NCBI RefSeq assembly: GCF_000770675.1
Contig: NZ_AVBG01000007.1
Span: 62,001-126,000 of the forward strand
Source of the DNA: Pontibacillus chungwhensis BH030062
GTDB lineage: Bacteria > Bacillota > Bacilli > Bacillales > BH030062
Direction of reading: 5' to 3'
DNA: 64,000 nt
Shown here in pieces: positions 24,537 to 33,711 of this stretch (within the stretch, counting starts at the first letter, position 1; every line of letters starts with the position of its first letter). The notes below the pieces were generated by a model. The model had not been told where the DNA came from and searched no databases. It worked only from the letters and a program-made list of their open reading frames with translations. A program made the translations under genes and the position numbers.

Positions 24537-26336
24537 CTAACTCTTCACTGCCCCAACCCCAACATGCTGCTCAAAAAACTCCAGTACTTTCCGGTACACC
24601 ATCATTTCATTTTCCTTCTTCGAAAACCCATGCCCCTCATCTTCTAACACCATATACTCCACATCGCGTCCTTTTTCTTTTAAAGCAGCGACAAGCTGAT
24701 CCGATTCTGCCTGCACGACACGAGGGTCCTTACCCCCTTGAATCACAAGCATAGGCTTCGTCATTGTATCAACATACTGAATCGGAGAATCTTCTGTTAA
24801 CTTCTCCTTATCCTTCACTGGGTCTCCAACAATTTGGGCCATCGCCGGCTTCCAATGTTCAGGGACAGAATCAATAAAGCTAAATAAGTCACTAGGCCCA
24901 AAGATATCGACCACAGCTTTAAAATAGTCTCCGTTCCGGCCATGAAGCAATAATGCCATATAACCTCCGTAGCTCCCACCCATTAACAAGATCTTGTCAC
25001 GAGAAGCGTAGCCTTGCTCGAGCAGCCACTCTAATCCAGCTACGTTATCAAGACGTGGGCCGTGACCCCAGTCTCCTTCAACTTTTTTCATAAATTCTAG
25101 CCCATATCCTGTTGAACCTCTGAAATTAGGAGCAAATAACGTATATCCAGAGTACACAAGGAACGAGAATAAGGAACGGAATTTGGCCTGCTCCGCTGCC
25201 TGAGGCCCTCCGTGTGGCCAAAGGATCGTGTGCCCATTATCTACTTCTTTTTTCGGTCGATATAAAAGCGCCTCAATCGGAAGCCCGTCAAAGGACGGAT
25301 AGGTCACAACTTCTGGGGCAACCAATTCTTCTTCTTTTACTCCAGGAACACCGAAATTAGTAAGCGTAACCCAGTTCTCCCCTTCCCTCTTATAGATATT
25401 CATAGGAACCGTAGCATCATTCCCGCGCACGTAAATGCTACCAGAACGGGCGACGACGATCTCATCTATAATGCTGACAGGTGCTTCTATTCGCTCTACG
25501 CGTTGGTTCTTTATATCGTAGTTGTACAAATAAGTCCTGACACCTTTTTGACTAACGAGATACAAAGAGTCCGTTTTTTGATCAAACTTCACATCCACTA
25601 AATCTTCCTTCTCAAGCTTAAGTACTCTTTCGAAAGTCTTCGTATCTATGTTATATCTACTTAAATAAGAGAAGTCACTTTCGTAATTCGTAAGCAGATA
25701 AATTTCAGATTCTGACACAAACACGCCTCCAGAGACCGTATGCTGATCTTCTGTTTCTGGTGTAAGAAGTAAGTCCTCTTCGTCAGATTTCACATAGGCA
25801 AGGCTATAGGTATTAGCGAAAAATTTAAAATAAAGGAAGCGCTTCTCTGAAGGACTCTTATCAATGAGGGCTGTCGATCCTTTATCCCCGTGTAAAATGA
25901 TTTCTTCCTTATCTGTGTCAAGATGATACACGTACGATTTCATAAAGGTAGGATCATCTTTGGTCGATGTGTAGTATAGGCGCTTCCCGTCCTCCGAAAG
26001 CATAGGGTCAAAATGCTTGGCACCTTCAACACTGCGAACAGGCTTAAGCTCTCCCCCTTGTGAGGGGATGGCATAAATCTGACCGTTTTCATCTCCATCT
26101 TCATCACTAACGGCCAACATATAGTCTCCATTCCCATCATAAAGAAGCACATCCGTACTTTGATTATGAAACGTTAACGGGTAAGGAAATGTATTCGGTA
26201 AATCCATCCCCCATACGTTATACTTACCGTTTAAGTTCGTACTAAAGACAAGCTGCGTTTCATCCGGACTTACAGCAAACGTTTGAATTCCGTACGTTTG
26301 AAAAAATTGCTCAACATCTGGCTTTTGAAATTGCAT
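24537..26336 (-). CDS. S9-family peptidase (prolyl oligopeptidase / acylaminoacyl type)
   Basis: 599 residues from the ATG at 26336, chosen by AAGGAGGAG upstream; a longer frame to 26381 has no such site. The N-terminal half is a beta-propeller-like repeat region. The C-terminal alpha/beta hydrolase has the nucleophile motif GGSYGGYM, the Asp in QGGKDPRV and the His in EDEGHGF, the catalytic triad of S9C-type peptidases. There is no signal peptide, so it is cytoplasmic and likely degrades oligopeptides. It is transcribed alone. Its last codons abut the 42-bp tandem array. Confidence 0.88.
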   Translation of the reverse strand: MQFQKPDVEQFFQTYGIQTFAVSPDETQLVFSTNLNGKYNVWGMDLPNTFPYPLTFHNQSTDVLLYDGNGDYMLAVSDEDGDENGQIYAIPSQGGELKPVRSVEGAKHFDPMLSEDGKRLYYTSTKDDPTFMKSYVYHLDTDKEEIILHGDKGSTALIDKSPSEKRFLYFKFFANTYSLAYVKSDEEDLLLTPETEDQHTVSGGVFVSESEIYLLTNYESDFSYLSRYNIDTKTFERVLKLEKEDLVDVKFDQKTDSLYLVSQKGVRTYLYNYDIKNQRVERIEAPVSIIDEIVVARSGSIYVRGNDATVPMNIYKREGENWVTLTNFGVPGVKEEELVAPEVVTYPSFDGLPIEALLYRPKKEVDNGHTILWPHGGPQAAEQAKFRSLFSFLVYSGYTLFAPNFRGSTGYGLEFMKKVEGDWGHGPRLDNVAGLEWLLEQGYASRDKILLMGGSYGGYMALLLHGRNGDYFKAVVDIFGPSDLFSFIDSVPEHWKPAMAQIVGDPVKDKEKLTEDSPIQYVDTMTKPMLVIQGGKDPRVVQAESDQLVAALKEKGRDVEYMVLEDEGHGFSKKENEMMVYRKVLEFFEQHVGVGAVKS

Positions 26337-26510
26337 CAGTCGACTCCTCCTTAAAAATTCCATTTCGTTACTCCTACACATTTCAACTTAAGGATACCGA
26401 ATTCCTCTTTATTACCAGGTCTCCACTTCGATTCACAAAAAAAAGATCACAAACGTAAACAGGACCAGGGCCCGCTCCATCCTCGACCTATTTTTCCACC
26501 ATAACCTAAC

Positions 26511-26547
26511 AAAAACCCAGATAAGGCAATCAGCCCCATCTGGGTTC
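26511..26547 (-). terminator. Terminator of the amidohydrolase-permease operon
   Basis: On the minus strand AACCCAGAT pairs with ATCTGGGTT across a 14-nt loop and is followed by TTTT. Confidence 0.8.
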
Positions 26548-26558
26548 AGCTTCCAATC

Positions 26559-27812
26559 TTACACTCTCACAGGCTTCTTCAATCGATCCTTCTCAACTTT
26601 CCCGTCTTTCATCACAAACGCAATATTCTCTTGCTCCTCTAAATTCCGAACGTTTTTCAACGGATTTGTCTTCGTAACAATCAAGTCAGCGAGCTTGCCT
26701 TCTTCTAACGTGCCAAGCTCATCCCCCCAGCCCATGCACTCGGCTGCAACTTTCGTCGTTGCTTTAATCGTGTCTTCAGGGGACATACCCGCATCGACCA
26801 TAAGGCCAAGTTCACGAAGATTCGTTCCGTGCCGCATCACACCAGCATCCGTTCCCATCGCAATCTTCACGCCGGCCTGATACGCTTTTGCGATACTCTC
26901 TTTATGCTGCTCGTACACATCTTTTGCTTTTTGAGCTGCGTATTCCGGGATCTTATCAGAGCGTTCGCTCGCTTCGATCACAGATAGCGGCGCGAGTAAC
27001 GTCGGTACAAGATACGTCCCGTTCGCAAGCATCAGCTCGATTGCTTCATCGTCTAAGAAGATGCCGTGTTCAATCGAATGAATCCCTGCCCGGACAGCGT
27101 TCTTAATCCCTTCTGCCCCTTGAGCGTGGGCCATCACTTTTGTACCGCGGCGGTATTGCCCTTCTTGTACCATAACGCGAAGCTCTTCTTCCGTGTACTG
27201 CGTGAATTCAGGATGATCGGTAGGGCTGAACACACCACCTGTTGCGTGTACTTTTAGCACATCTGCTCCAGCACGCAAGATCTCGCGAGATTTCTTCCGG
27301 ACTTCTTCCACACCGTCACAGCGGCCATCCGGCATACCTGGATAGCTGCGCTGTGAATTATCAATTCCTGATAGCATCCATTTATCCCCGTGACCGCCTG
27401 TAATCGTCATCGGCACAATGCTTAGCTGCATGCGAGGCCCCTGTGCGAGACCTTTTTGCACCGCATCTTTCACACCTGCATCAGTGAAGCCGCAATCCCG
27501 AACCGTTGTAATCCCAGCGTCGAGCGTTTTCTTCATATTGTGAACCGTTTTGTAAAATTTAAGTGAAAACGGCTCCTCGACTGTGTCATTGCCGTCCTCT
27601 AGCTCAAACATTAAATGAACGTGGGTATCAATAAGCCCCGGAAGAACATAACCCCCTTCTGCATCCACGACATTACCATCACTCGGTTCAGGTAGTTCGC
27701 TAGGTTGTCCTAGCGCTTCGATACGATTATCGCGGATGAGAATGTCTTTCTTTACAGGTTCTCCGCCCGTTCCATCTATGACTGTTCCATTCTTGATTAG
27801 CGTTAATTCCAT
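26559..27812 (-). CDS. Metal-dependent amidohydrolase (imidazolonepropionase/prolidase-like)
   Basis: 417 residues. Amidohydrolase-superfamily marks: the metal-binding HVH in GLIDTHVHLMF, a lysine in ADVLKVHATGG (candidate carboxylated ligand), H in MAHAQG, H in SIEHGIF and the catalytic Asp in MGTDAGVM. C-terminal residues (EGKLADLIV) complete the small beta-sandwich. The group includes imidazolonepropionase-like enzymes and Xaa-Pro or acyl-lysine dipeptidases; the true substrate is unknown. It lies 15 nt downstream of a permease gene and shares a terminator, so the permease probably imports the substrate or exports the product (inference). Confidence 0.82.
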   Translation of the reverse strand: MELTLIKNGTVIDGTGGEPVKKDILIRDNRIEALGQPSELPEPSDGNVVDAEGGYVLPGLIDTHVHLMFELEDGNDTVEEPFSLKFYKTVHNMKKTLDAGITTVRDCGFTDAGVKDAVQKGLAQGPRMQLSIVPMTITGGHGDKWMLSGIDNSQRSYPGMPDGRCDGVEEVRKKSREILRAGADVLKVHATGGVFSPTDHPEFTQYTEEELRVMVQEGQYRRGTKVMAHAQGAEGIKNAVRAGIHSIEHGIFLDDEAIELMLANGTYLVPTLLAPLSVIEASERSDKIPEYAAQKAKDVYEQHKESIAKAYQAGVKIAMGTDAGVMRHGTNLRELGLMVDAGMSPEDTIKATTKVAAECMGWGDELGTLEEGKLADLIVTKTNPLKNVRNLEEQENIAFVMKDGKVEKDRLKKPVRV

Positions 27813-27827
27813 TTCAAGACACTCCTC

Positions 27828-29033
27828 TTACAGTAATTTCACTAACACACTCGCGATGATGATCGAAGCAGATGATACGGATACAAACCCGCCGATCAAC
27901 ATCGGAGATAAAATATCATCAAAGATTGCATTTTGTTCCTCTTCCGTTTCCCCAACACTACGACTGACTTCTTGAGCTAAAAGATAATCCGCCGGGAATC
28001 CGTAAAGCGCTGTTAACGCAACAGAGATCCCTTTGTACGGATGCCATTTCAGGAATTTTGATGCGATAAAGCCACCAACAACAAGTCCTGCCGTACCGAT
28101 TGCAATAACAGAGAAGATCACCGGAAGCACGTCCCAGATTTGAGCTGGCGTCACATCAGCCAGTGAACCAAGCACAATTAAGAGTAAGCTCACCATCGCA
28201 AGCCCAAATGCGTTCGCACGCTCTAGCGCTTTTGGCGGGAAGATGCCAAAGTAAGAACCAGCAATACCGATGATCAAGCCATAAATACTTTGGTGAATGC
28301 CTGTCACTTCCCCAAGCCCATAAGCGATTGTACCAGCGATCAAGATCATGAATAATAAGATAAACGGACTGTCTAAATAGTGCTGCGGTAACAGATAGCG
28401 TTTAGAAGATTCCTGATCTGTTGCTTCTGCTTCCTCATCTTCATAGCTCGCATCCGCTACAACAGAAGCCGCCATGTGCCGCTCTGCTGCGCCTGACTCT
28501 TTAAAGTAATACGCGTATTTTCTAAGTAGGTAAGACGTCACCGGCATACCCATAATCTTTTGTAAAATATACACACAAATCGCGATCGTCACGAGATTCT
28601 CAAAGCCCATCTCCTTCAGCGCATCTGATGTGACAAGATAAGCAATTAAGCCACCCGTCAGAGGCCCTGCACCTGCTACGGCTGATTCAAAATCAAAGAA
28701 GATTGGGATCACAAACAAGATTAATAGAACCGAAAACACAAGACCTGTCAATGAAATGATGACTGCTTTATATTGTTGCTTTAACCCTTCAAGCGGAACC
28801 GTCGTCCCAAGATGCACAAGCAAGATCGGGATCATCACCGTACCGATTGCGGTTAGTGTCGTGGATTCAATAATATTCGATGGAACCACTCCGGATTGAA
28901 CTAATATATAGAAGAGAACCGATGCCACCAACAAACTCGGAAGCTTTGCCCGTGTCTTAAACGACACCATCTCTCCAACGGCTAAAACGCCAACCATGAT
29001 TAAACTTGCAACTACTGCGTTCATTTGTTCCAC
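27828..29033 (-). CDS. Multi-span permease, GltS-like, linked to the amidohydrolase
   Basis: 401 residues with about 10-11 membrane segments in two halves separated by an acidic cytoplasmic loop (about 200-225, rich in E and D). The layout and glycine-rich segments (GPLTGGLIAYLVT; GIAGSYFGIFPP) recall the GltS/sodium-carboxylate carrier fold, but I cannot assign a family firmly. AGGTGG precedes the ATG. It is the first gene of a two-gene operon with the amidohydrolase. From 29034 to 29270 I see no gene. Confidence 0.65.
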   Translation of the reverse strand: MEQMNAVVASLIMVGVLAVGEMVSFKTRAKLPSLLVASVLFYILVQSGVVPSNIIESTTLTAIGTVMIPILLVHLGTTVPLEGLKQQYKAVIISLTGLVFSVLLILFVIPIFFDFESAVAGAGPLTGGLIAYLVTSDALKEMGFENLVTIAICVYILQKIMGMPVTSYLLRKYAYYFKESGAAERHMAASVVADASYEDEEAEATDQESSKRYLLPQHYLDSPFILLFMILIAGTIAYGLGEVTGIHQSIYGLIIGIAGSYFGIFPPKALERANAFGLAMVSLLLIVLGSLADVTPAQIWDVLPVIFSVIAIGTAGLVVGGFIASKFLKWHPYKGISVALTALYGFPADYLLAQEVSRSVGETEEEQNAIFDDILSPMLIGGFVSVSSASIIIASVLVKLL

Positions 29034-29270
29034 CTACTTTCAAAAATATGTATAAAGACGCTTCTTTGGAATCCTTCTCAATGGAAGTTCCGTAAAGAGA
29101 ATGTGATGATGAGTATACGAGTTTAAAAGTTGTGTGGCAATACATAATATTCAGAAAAGAAAGAGAAAAAATAAATTTGAAGAGATCGTCTGGGTTGGGC
29201 GGATGGCTCAAATCAGCACCATTACGGGCCCAGTCTAGACCAGCTCCAACTATCTACCCGCCTCACCACT

Positions 29271-29306
29271 AAAAAAGAGGTGACCCCCACTATGGCATCA
29301 CCTCTA
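29271..29306 (-). terminator. Terminator of the 29.8-kb phosphotransferase gene
   Basis: AGAGGTGA/TCACCTCT around a 13-nt loop, ending in TTTTTT on the minus strand. Confidence 0.8.
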
Positions 29307-29312
29307 AACCTC

Positions 29313-30353
29313 TTATCTATTCAATTTAGAAATCTCTCGTTCAGCTCGCTTATATATTTTCTCATAATCCAAATCTACAAGAGGCTCATCATGGACGATT
29401 CTCTTACGAATCCCGTCCACCAATTCTTCCTCTTTCTCACTTCTATTCTCAGGTGCCCATTTCTTTTGAAAAACGGTATAAAGCTCAATATCACGAAGCT
29501 TCAAGAAATACGGAATTCTCTTGATCCACTCCAGGTCCAGATGGTTTTCCTGAAGGTATCCTACTAAGAAATGATACAGCACCTTTTCCCCGTATTCTGA
29601 GCGCACCGAAAGAGACTCGCCGCGATGTTTCCACCACACTGAATAATAGACAGGAATCGCTACATCGCTCACATAAAAATGATACGTACTATCATCAAAA
29701 TCAAAGATATGGATATCCCCTTCGTGATAAAAGAAGTTGCCCGGATGAATATCGGAATGAATCAGACCAAAGCTCTCTTCTGTTTCAGGGAGACGTTTAA
29801 GATCATGTACAACTTTCTCCCCTTCACGTATAATCCTCTCATCCTTGCTGTGATCTAGGTACTTCTGGAAGTTCAGAAGGTCATCCTCTTCCCACCTGTC
29901 TCTCTTATGTTCTCCTGCCTGGTAGCCCCTCGTCACATGGTGCATATGCCCCACGGCTCTCCCCCAACCCTCAAACAGGTCAGGTCCAAACCGCTCATCA
30001 TCCATTTTCACCAGTGAACCTGGAGCCTTATCGAATAGACAAATATAGAAGGAAGACCCCTCCACAGGAATCTCTTCCACAAGGACTCCATTAACCGATG
30101 TGTAAGCAACGGATACATGGGCTCCGTTCTTATGTAAAAAGTTCACCCACTCCAACTCTGCCTGAATGTCCTCATGTTTACGGTGAGAGCTATGAGTTAA
30201 ACGCAAGATATAAGGCTTGCCGTCTTTATGTACCTCATAGACATAATTCTCGAAATCCCCAAGCTTTTTCGCTTCAGCACTCGTTGTCCCAAAGCGATTC
30301 GCTGCCTCTTCTAGCAGAGGATCACTAAATAATGCGTCAATCCATTGTTCCAT
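29313..30353 (-). CDS. Aminoglycoside-phosphotransferase-fold (APH) kinase
   Basis: 346 residues from the ATG at 30353 (AAAGGTGAT upstream). The APH fold shows a nucleotide-binding N-lobe (LGDFENYVYEV...YILRLTH), the catalytic loop GLIHSDIHPGNFF (Asp as base, Asn for metal) and the metal motif IFDFDDS. The same arrangement occurs in choline, homoserine and CotS-like kinases and in antibiotic kinases; the substrate is not readable. It is unrelated in detail to the second APH gene at 56.9 kb. It is a single-gene unit. Confidence 0.82.
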   Translation of the reverse strand: MEQWIDALFSDPLLEEAANRFGTTSAEAKKLGDFENYVYEVHKDGKPYILRLTHSSHRKHEDIQAELEWVNFLHKNGAHVSVAYTSVNGVLVEEIPVEGSSFYICLFDKAPGSLVKMDDERFGPDLFEGWGRAVGHMHHVTRGYQAGEHKRDRWEEDDLLNFQKYLDHSKDERIIREGEKVVHDLKRLPETEESFGLIHSDIHPGNFFYHEGDIHIFDFDDSTYHFYVSDVAIPVYYSVWWKHRGESLSVRSEYGEKVLYHFLVGYLQENHLDLEWIKRIPYFLKLRDIELYTVFQKKWAPENRSEKEEELVDGIRKRIVHDEPLVDLDYEKIYKRAEREISKLNR

Positions 30354-30530
30354 CACGATCACCTTTTCCACAAGATTCTTCACTCTACCTATTCGATTCT
30401 CTAGAGAGAATCCCTTTTTAAGTTGCAGGTTAAATATCGGACTAATGTCTCTATTTTTGAAACTAAAAGTAAGCAGGAACGTAACAAATAATGGATAATC
30501 ACCGAAATTTCAAAAAGGAGGATAACGTTT

Positions 30531-30710
30531 ATGGAAGATAAAAAATGCCTTAAATGTGGAGGTACTGAATTTTCAGAGGGGACAGATTATACGCCCATCA
30601 GGAAAAGCAAATCATCGTTCAAAAGCTCAAATAAAATTTATACATTTTGTATGAAGTGCGGAGAAGTTGATTCGATACGTATTGAAAATCCAGCCATCTT
30701 CAAGCAATAA
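30531..30710 (+). CDS. 59-residue zinc-ribbon microprotein
   Basis: Starts at an ATG 7 nt after AAGGAGG. Two CxxC knuckles (CLKCGG at residues 6-9 and CMKCGE near 45-48) are separated by a basic, serine-rich linker (RKSKSSFKSS), giving a likely four-cysteine zinc ribbon. Such small ribbons often bind nucleic acid or partner proteins, but no function is known here. It lies alone on the plus strand among minus-strand genes. A hairpin at 30746-30789 follows. Confidence 0.75.
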   Translation: MEDKKCLKCGGTEFSEGTDYTPIRKSKSSFKSSNKIYTFCMKCGEVDSIRIENPAIFKQ

Positions 30711-30794
30711 ATCATGCCCCCAATTTATAATCCTGAAGCAACCTGGGGTGATGAGGGTACGAACAAAGGCCAAGCACCTCTCATCACCCATAAC

Positions 30795-31526
30795 TTATTC
30801 CATTTCTTTCCCCGTCCTAACCGCCGCTTCACTAACCTTCAGCGTCATCCTCATCCGACTTAACCACTTCTCACTTTCCGTCATACTCCCAAGAACCCCA
30901 TTCGTATCTTCATGGTATTCAAGCCCTTCTACGAGGCGGTGACCAATGGAGAGGTGTGCGAATCGATGAACAATCATAGGCCACTCCGCATCGGTCATGT
31001 CGGCATGGGAGTGTTCATTTATGTAGTGAGCACTTCTTTTAGAAAACATACAAGAACCTGCTGTGACATCGATCTCCTCACCTATTTCTAGGGAAAAGAT
31101 TTTGTTCGCAATTCGTTCTGTTGCCTTCCACTCTTCTGGGTGGGTCTCAAATGCTCGTTCTGTTCTTCCTAAAATGACGTAATCTTTCTCATCCATTCCC
31201 TCTAACAAAGAAGTAAGCTCGTCTGGGTGATTCTCGAGCCACGTTAACAACCGGTCGAGATCACAATAATGAAAGACGTCACTCTCCCCCGTTAACCCAA
31301 AACAAACCACCTCTCGCCGCGCATGAGCTGCCCCTTTCTTCGGAATTACTTTCACACGGAAAGCGCTAGCCTTTAGATCTTCGATGAATGCAGGCTCTGT
31401 TTCCTCACTGACGGTTATAAACAACTCGGGGTATAGCTCCTCTAATCTTGACTTCCATTTCTTCCATAGCTGATGATGGTCTCCATCTGGATCATGGGTT
31501 ACCGTTACTAGTGCTACATTGGTCAT
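30795..31526 (-). CDS. Putative GT-A-like protein, function unknown
   Basis: 243 residues, GGAGG before the ATG. The N-terminus (VALVTVTHDPDGDH) and the motif FHYCDLDRLLTWLE, with a DxD-like C-D-L-D, resemble nucleotide-sugar-binding glycosyltransferases of the GT-A fold. A later W-x-x-x-x-R region also fits. I cannot name a family, there is no membrane segment, and no sugar-pathway gene is adjacent, so the call is tentative. A hairpin (GGGTGATGAG/CTCATCACCC, 30746-30789) lies just past the stop. Confidence 0.55.
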   Translation of the reverse strand: MTNVALVTVTHDPDGDHHQLWKKWKSRLEELYPELFITVSEETEPAFIEDLKASAFRVKVIPKKGAAHARREVVCFGLTGESDVFHYCDLDRLLTWLENHPDELTSLLEGMDEKDYVILGRTERAFETHPEEWKATERIANKIFSLEIGEEIDVTAGSCMFSKRSAHYINEHSHADMTDAEWPMIVHRFAHLSIGHRLVEGLEYHEDTNGVLGSMTESEKWLSRMRMTLKVSEAAVRTGKEME

Positions 31527-31570
31527 ACGACAGCCTCCTATATTATACTGATAACGTCTCTACTGGACAG

Positions 31571-31830
31571 GGGGACAGGTTCATCGTCCCTTCGTTTCCC
31601 GAAATATCACCTTTTCGATAAAAAAATGAGCCATGGAAGCAGCCCGTGGCTCATTTTTTATGCTGGTCAGTGACCTTTTTCTTGCGGAGATAGCTCAAAA
31701 GGTCCCAGAAACCTCCTATCTACGCCCTTATGACTTATTACTCTACAAAAAAGGTAACAGAAAGCTCTTATCTGTGACATTTTGCAAGGAACTATGCTTC
31801 AAAAGGTCATAGACGAACCATTATTACCTC
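31571..31830 (+). repeat. Composite hairpin repeat, copy A
   Basis: GGGGACAGGTTCATCGTCCC (31571-31590), then a terminator-like hairpin with TGAGCCA/TGGCTCA arms (31623-31660), then three hairpin units with arms such as CAGTGACCTTTT/AAAAGGTCCCAGA. Collinear with copy B at 36.8 kb; the first 43 nt are nearly identical. Confidence 0.8.
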
Positions 31831-31845
31831 TCATAGAACCGCTTC

Positions 31846-32673
31846 TCACGTCCCCGTCCCCTCAAACGTAGGAGTCTGGTTCCTCCTACTATCTAATAGA
31901 TCATAGGTGATCAATGCTGGTCGTCCGGTCCTTGGATCTTCTACCACCTCTGCATCAATTTGAAAAACGTTTCTCAATACCTCCGGTGTCATCACCTCAG
32001 AGGCACTGCCTTCTTTGACGACTTCTCCACTGTTCAACGCTAGCAAATAATCCGCAAAGCGAGCGGCGTGATTTAAGTCGTGAAGCACCATCACGATCGT
32101 TCGGTTTTCTTCCCTGTTTAAACGATCTAAGAGCTTCAACACTTCAAGCTGGTGAGCAAGGTCTAAGTAGGTCGTAGGTTCATCTAGTAGAAGCAGCTCT
32201 GTCTCTTGCGCAAGTGCCATCGCAATCCATACTTTTTGACGCTGTCCACCAGATAAAGCATCAATTGAACGATTAGCAAAGGCAGCGACACCTGTCACAT
32301 CAAGGGCCCACCGGACGATATCCTTGTCTTCATGGGTTAACTTTCCGAACCCTCGTTGATGGGGAGAGCGTCCGTAGGAGACGAGCTCATAGACGGTTAA
32401 TCCACTTGGCGCTTCTGGCGTCTGAGGTAAGATTGCCATTTTCTTAGCAATCTCTTTCGTAGACTGTTTGTGAATGGCCTTCCCATCTAAATAAACAGCG
32501 CCACTTTTCGGCTGCAGGAGACGGGCCATCGTCTGAAGGATTGTAGATTTGCCGCATCCGTTTGGTCCTATAATCATGGTGATTTGCCCGTTTGGAATGT
32601 GGACGTTTAAATCGTCAACGATCGTCACATCCCCGTATCCAATTCGCAGCTTTTCTGTTGATAAACTAGACAT
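31846..32673 (-). CDS. yusV: Iron-siderophore ABC transporter ATPase
   Basis: 275 residues. Walker A GPNGCGKST, Q-loop LPQTPEAP, signature LSGGQRQK, Walker B LLLLDEPTTYLDL and H-loop VLHDLNHA are all present. The sequence is of the FecE/FhuC type and closest by eye to YusV, the ATPase shared by several Bacillus siderophore systems. AAGGAGG precedes the ATG. It is the third gene of the minus-strand permease-permease-ATPase operon, 15 nt after the second permease. It powers import of ferric siderophores bound by the lipoprotein encoded at 35.7 kb. Confidence 0.9.
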   Translation of the reverse strand: MSSLSTEKLRIGYGDVTIVDDLNVHIPNGQITMIIGPNGCGKSTILQTMARLLQPKSGAVYLDGKAIHKQSTKEIAKKMAILPQTPEAPSGLTVYELVSYGRSPHQRGFGKLTHEDKDIVRWALDVTGVAAFANRSIDALSGGQRQKVWIAMALAQETELLLLDEPTTYLDLAHQLEVLKLLDRLNREENRTIVMVLHDLNHAARFADYLLALNSGEVVKEGSASEVMTPEVLRNVFQIDAEVVEDPRTGRPALITYDLLDSRRNQTPTFEGTGT

Positions 32674-32688
32674 CCGTTCGTTCCTCCT

Positions 32689-33711
32689 TTAATTCGTTCT
32701 CATGAGTAAATAGATAAAGTACGGGGCGCCGAGTGCTGACACGACGATCCCAACCGGAATCTCAGAAGGAGCCAGAAGATTGCGTCCGATCATATCAGCC
32801 ACAAGCAACAGCAACGCTCCCATTAAAGCAGATGTAGGAATAAGCAGTTGATGCCTTGGGCCTACTAACCTTCTAGCTAAGTGCGGGGCCACTAACCCTA
32901 AGAAGGCAATTCCACCCGCTACAGCCACACTCGCACCGGCTAAACAAACCGCAATAAATAGTAGAATCCTTCTCTCAGATTCAACGCGGGTTCCAAGCCC
33001 TGTCGCTAACCGATCTCCGAGGTTAAGAACATTTAAGAAACGTGCTTTATACATCGCTAAAGGAATCAAGATCACGATCCATGGCAGTGTTGCGAGAACA
33101 TATTTCCAGTTCGTCCCCCAGATGCTCCCTGATAGCCAAATCGTCGCTTGCATAAAATCACGAGGGTTCATTTTTAATTGAAAAATAATTAACGCCGCAC
33201 CAAAGGCCGCGTTCACTCCGATCCCGACTAAAATCAGTCGGATAGGCGTGACGCCATTTCTCCAAGCCAATAGGTAAATGAGCACAGCAGCAAGTGTAGC
33301 ACCAAGTAAGGCCATAAAGGGCATAATGAAAATCGACATCGCCCCAAGAGATGTATTCAATCCATCAGAGAAATACATATATAACACAACAGCAAGTCCG
33401 GCCCCTGCGTTTATACCTAAGATCCCCGGGTCCGCCAGTCCATTTTGGGAGACCCCTTGTAAAATAGCCCCTGAGACCGCTAATCCAGCCCCTACTAAAA
33501 TGGCGATAACAAGCCTTGGCAAACGGAAGTCAAATAACACTAACTCCTGTCGATCCGTCCCGGCACCAAAGATCGTCTTCATCACATCGACAGGGCCAAT
33601 TTGAATGACTCCTGTGTGTAAACTGACGAGGAGGCTTGCAATGATAAGAGCCCCTAACAAGGCCATAATCCATAAGGCTTTCTTTTGCTTCTTCTGTAAC
33701 GTATGGTTCAT
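32689..33711 (-). CDS. yfhA: FecCD-family siderophore permease, second subunit
   Basis: 340 residues with about nine to ten membrane segments. Family marks include FRLPRLVIAILVGAGLAVSGAILQGVSQNGLADPGILGI and, near the C-terminus, GGIAFLGLVAPHLARRLVGPRH, the loop that contacts the ATPase. The start ATG overlaps the upstream permease stop by 1 nt (TAATG), so synthesis is coupled. It forms a heterodimer with the adjacent permease. The pair resembles YfiZ-YfhA, which handles hydroxamate/citrate-type siderophores in B. subtilis. The assignment of which subunit is YfhA follows gene order. Confidence 0.88.
   Translation of the reverse strand: MNHTLQKKQKKALWIMALLGALIIASLLVSLHTGVIQIGPVDVMKTIFGAGTDRQELVLFDFRLPRLVIAILVGAGLAVSGAILQGVSQNGLADPGILGINAGAGLAVVLYMYFSDGLNTSLGAMSIFIMPFMALLGATLAAVLIYLLAWRNGVTPIRLILVGIGVNAAFGAALIIFQLKMNPRDFMQATIWLSGSIWGTNWKYVLATLPWIVILIPLAMYKARFLNVLNLGDRLATGLGTRVESERRILLFIAVCLAGASVAVAGGIAFLGLVAPHLARRLVGPRHQLLIPTSALMGALLLLVADMIGRNLLAPSEIPVGIVVSALGAPYFIYLLMRTN

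Noticed and set aside
28957-29211. 84-codon minus-strand ORF at 29.1 kb
   Set aside because: It overlaps the start of the permease gene in another frame and lacks coding character.
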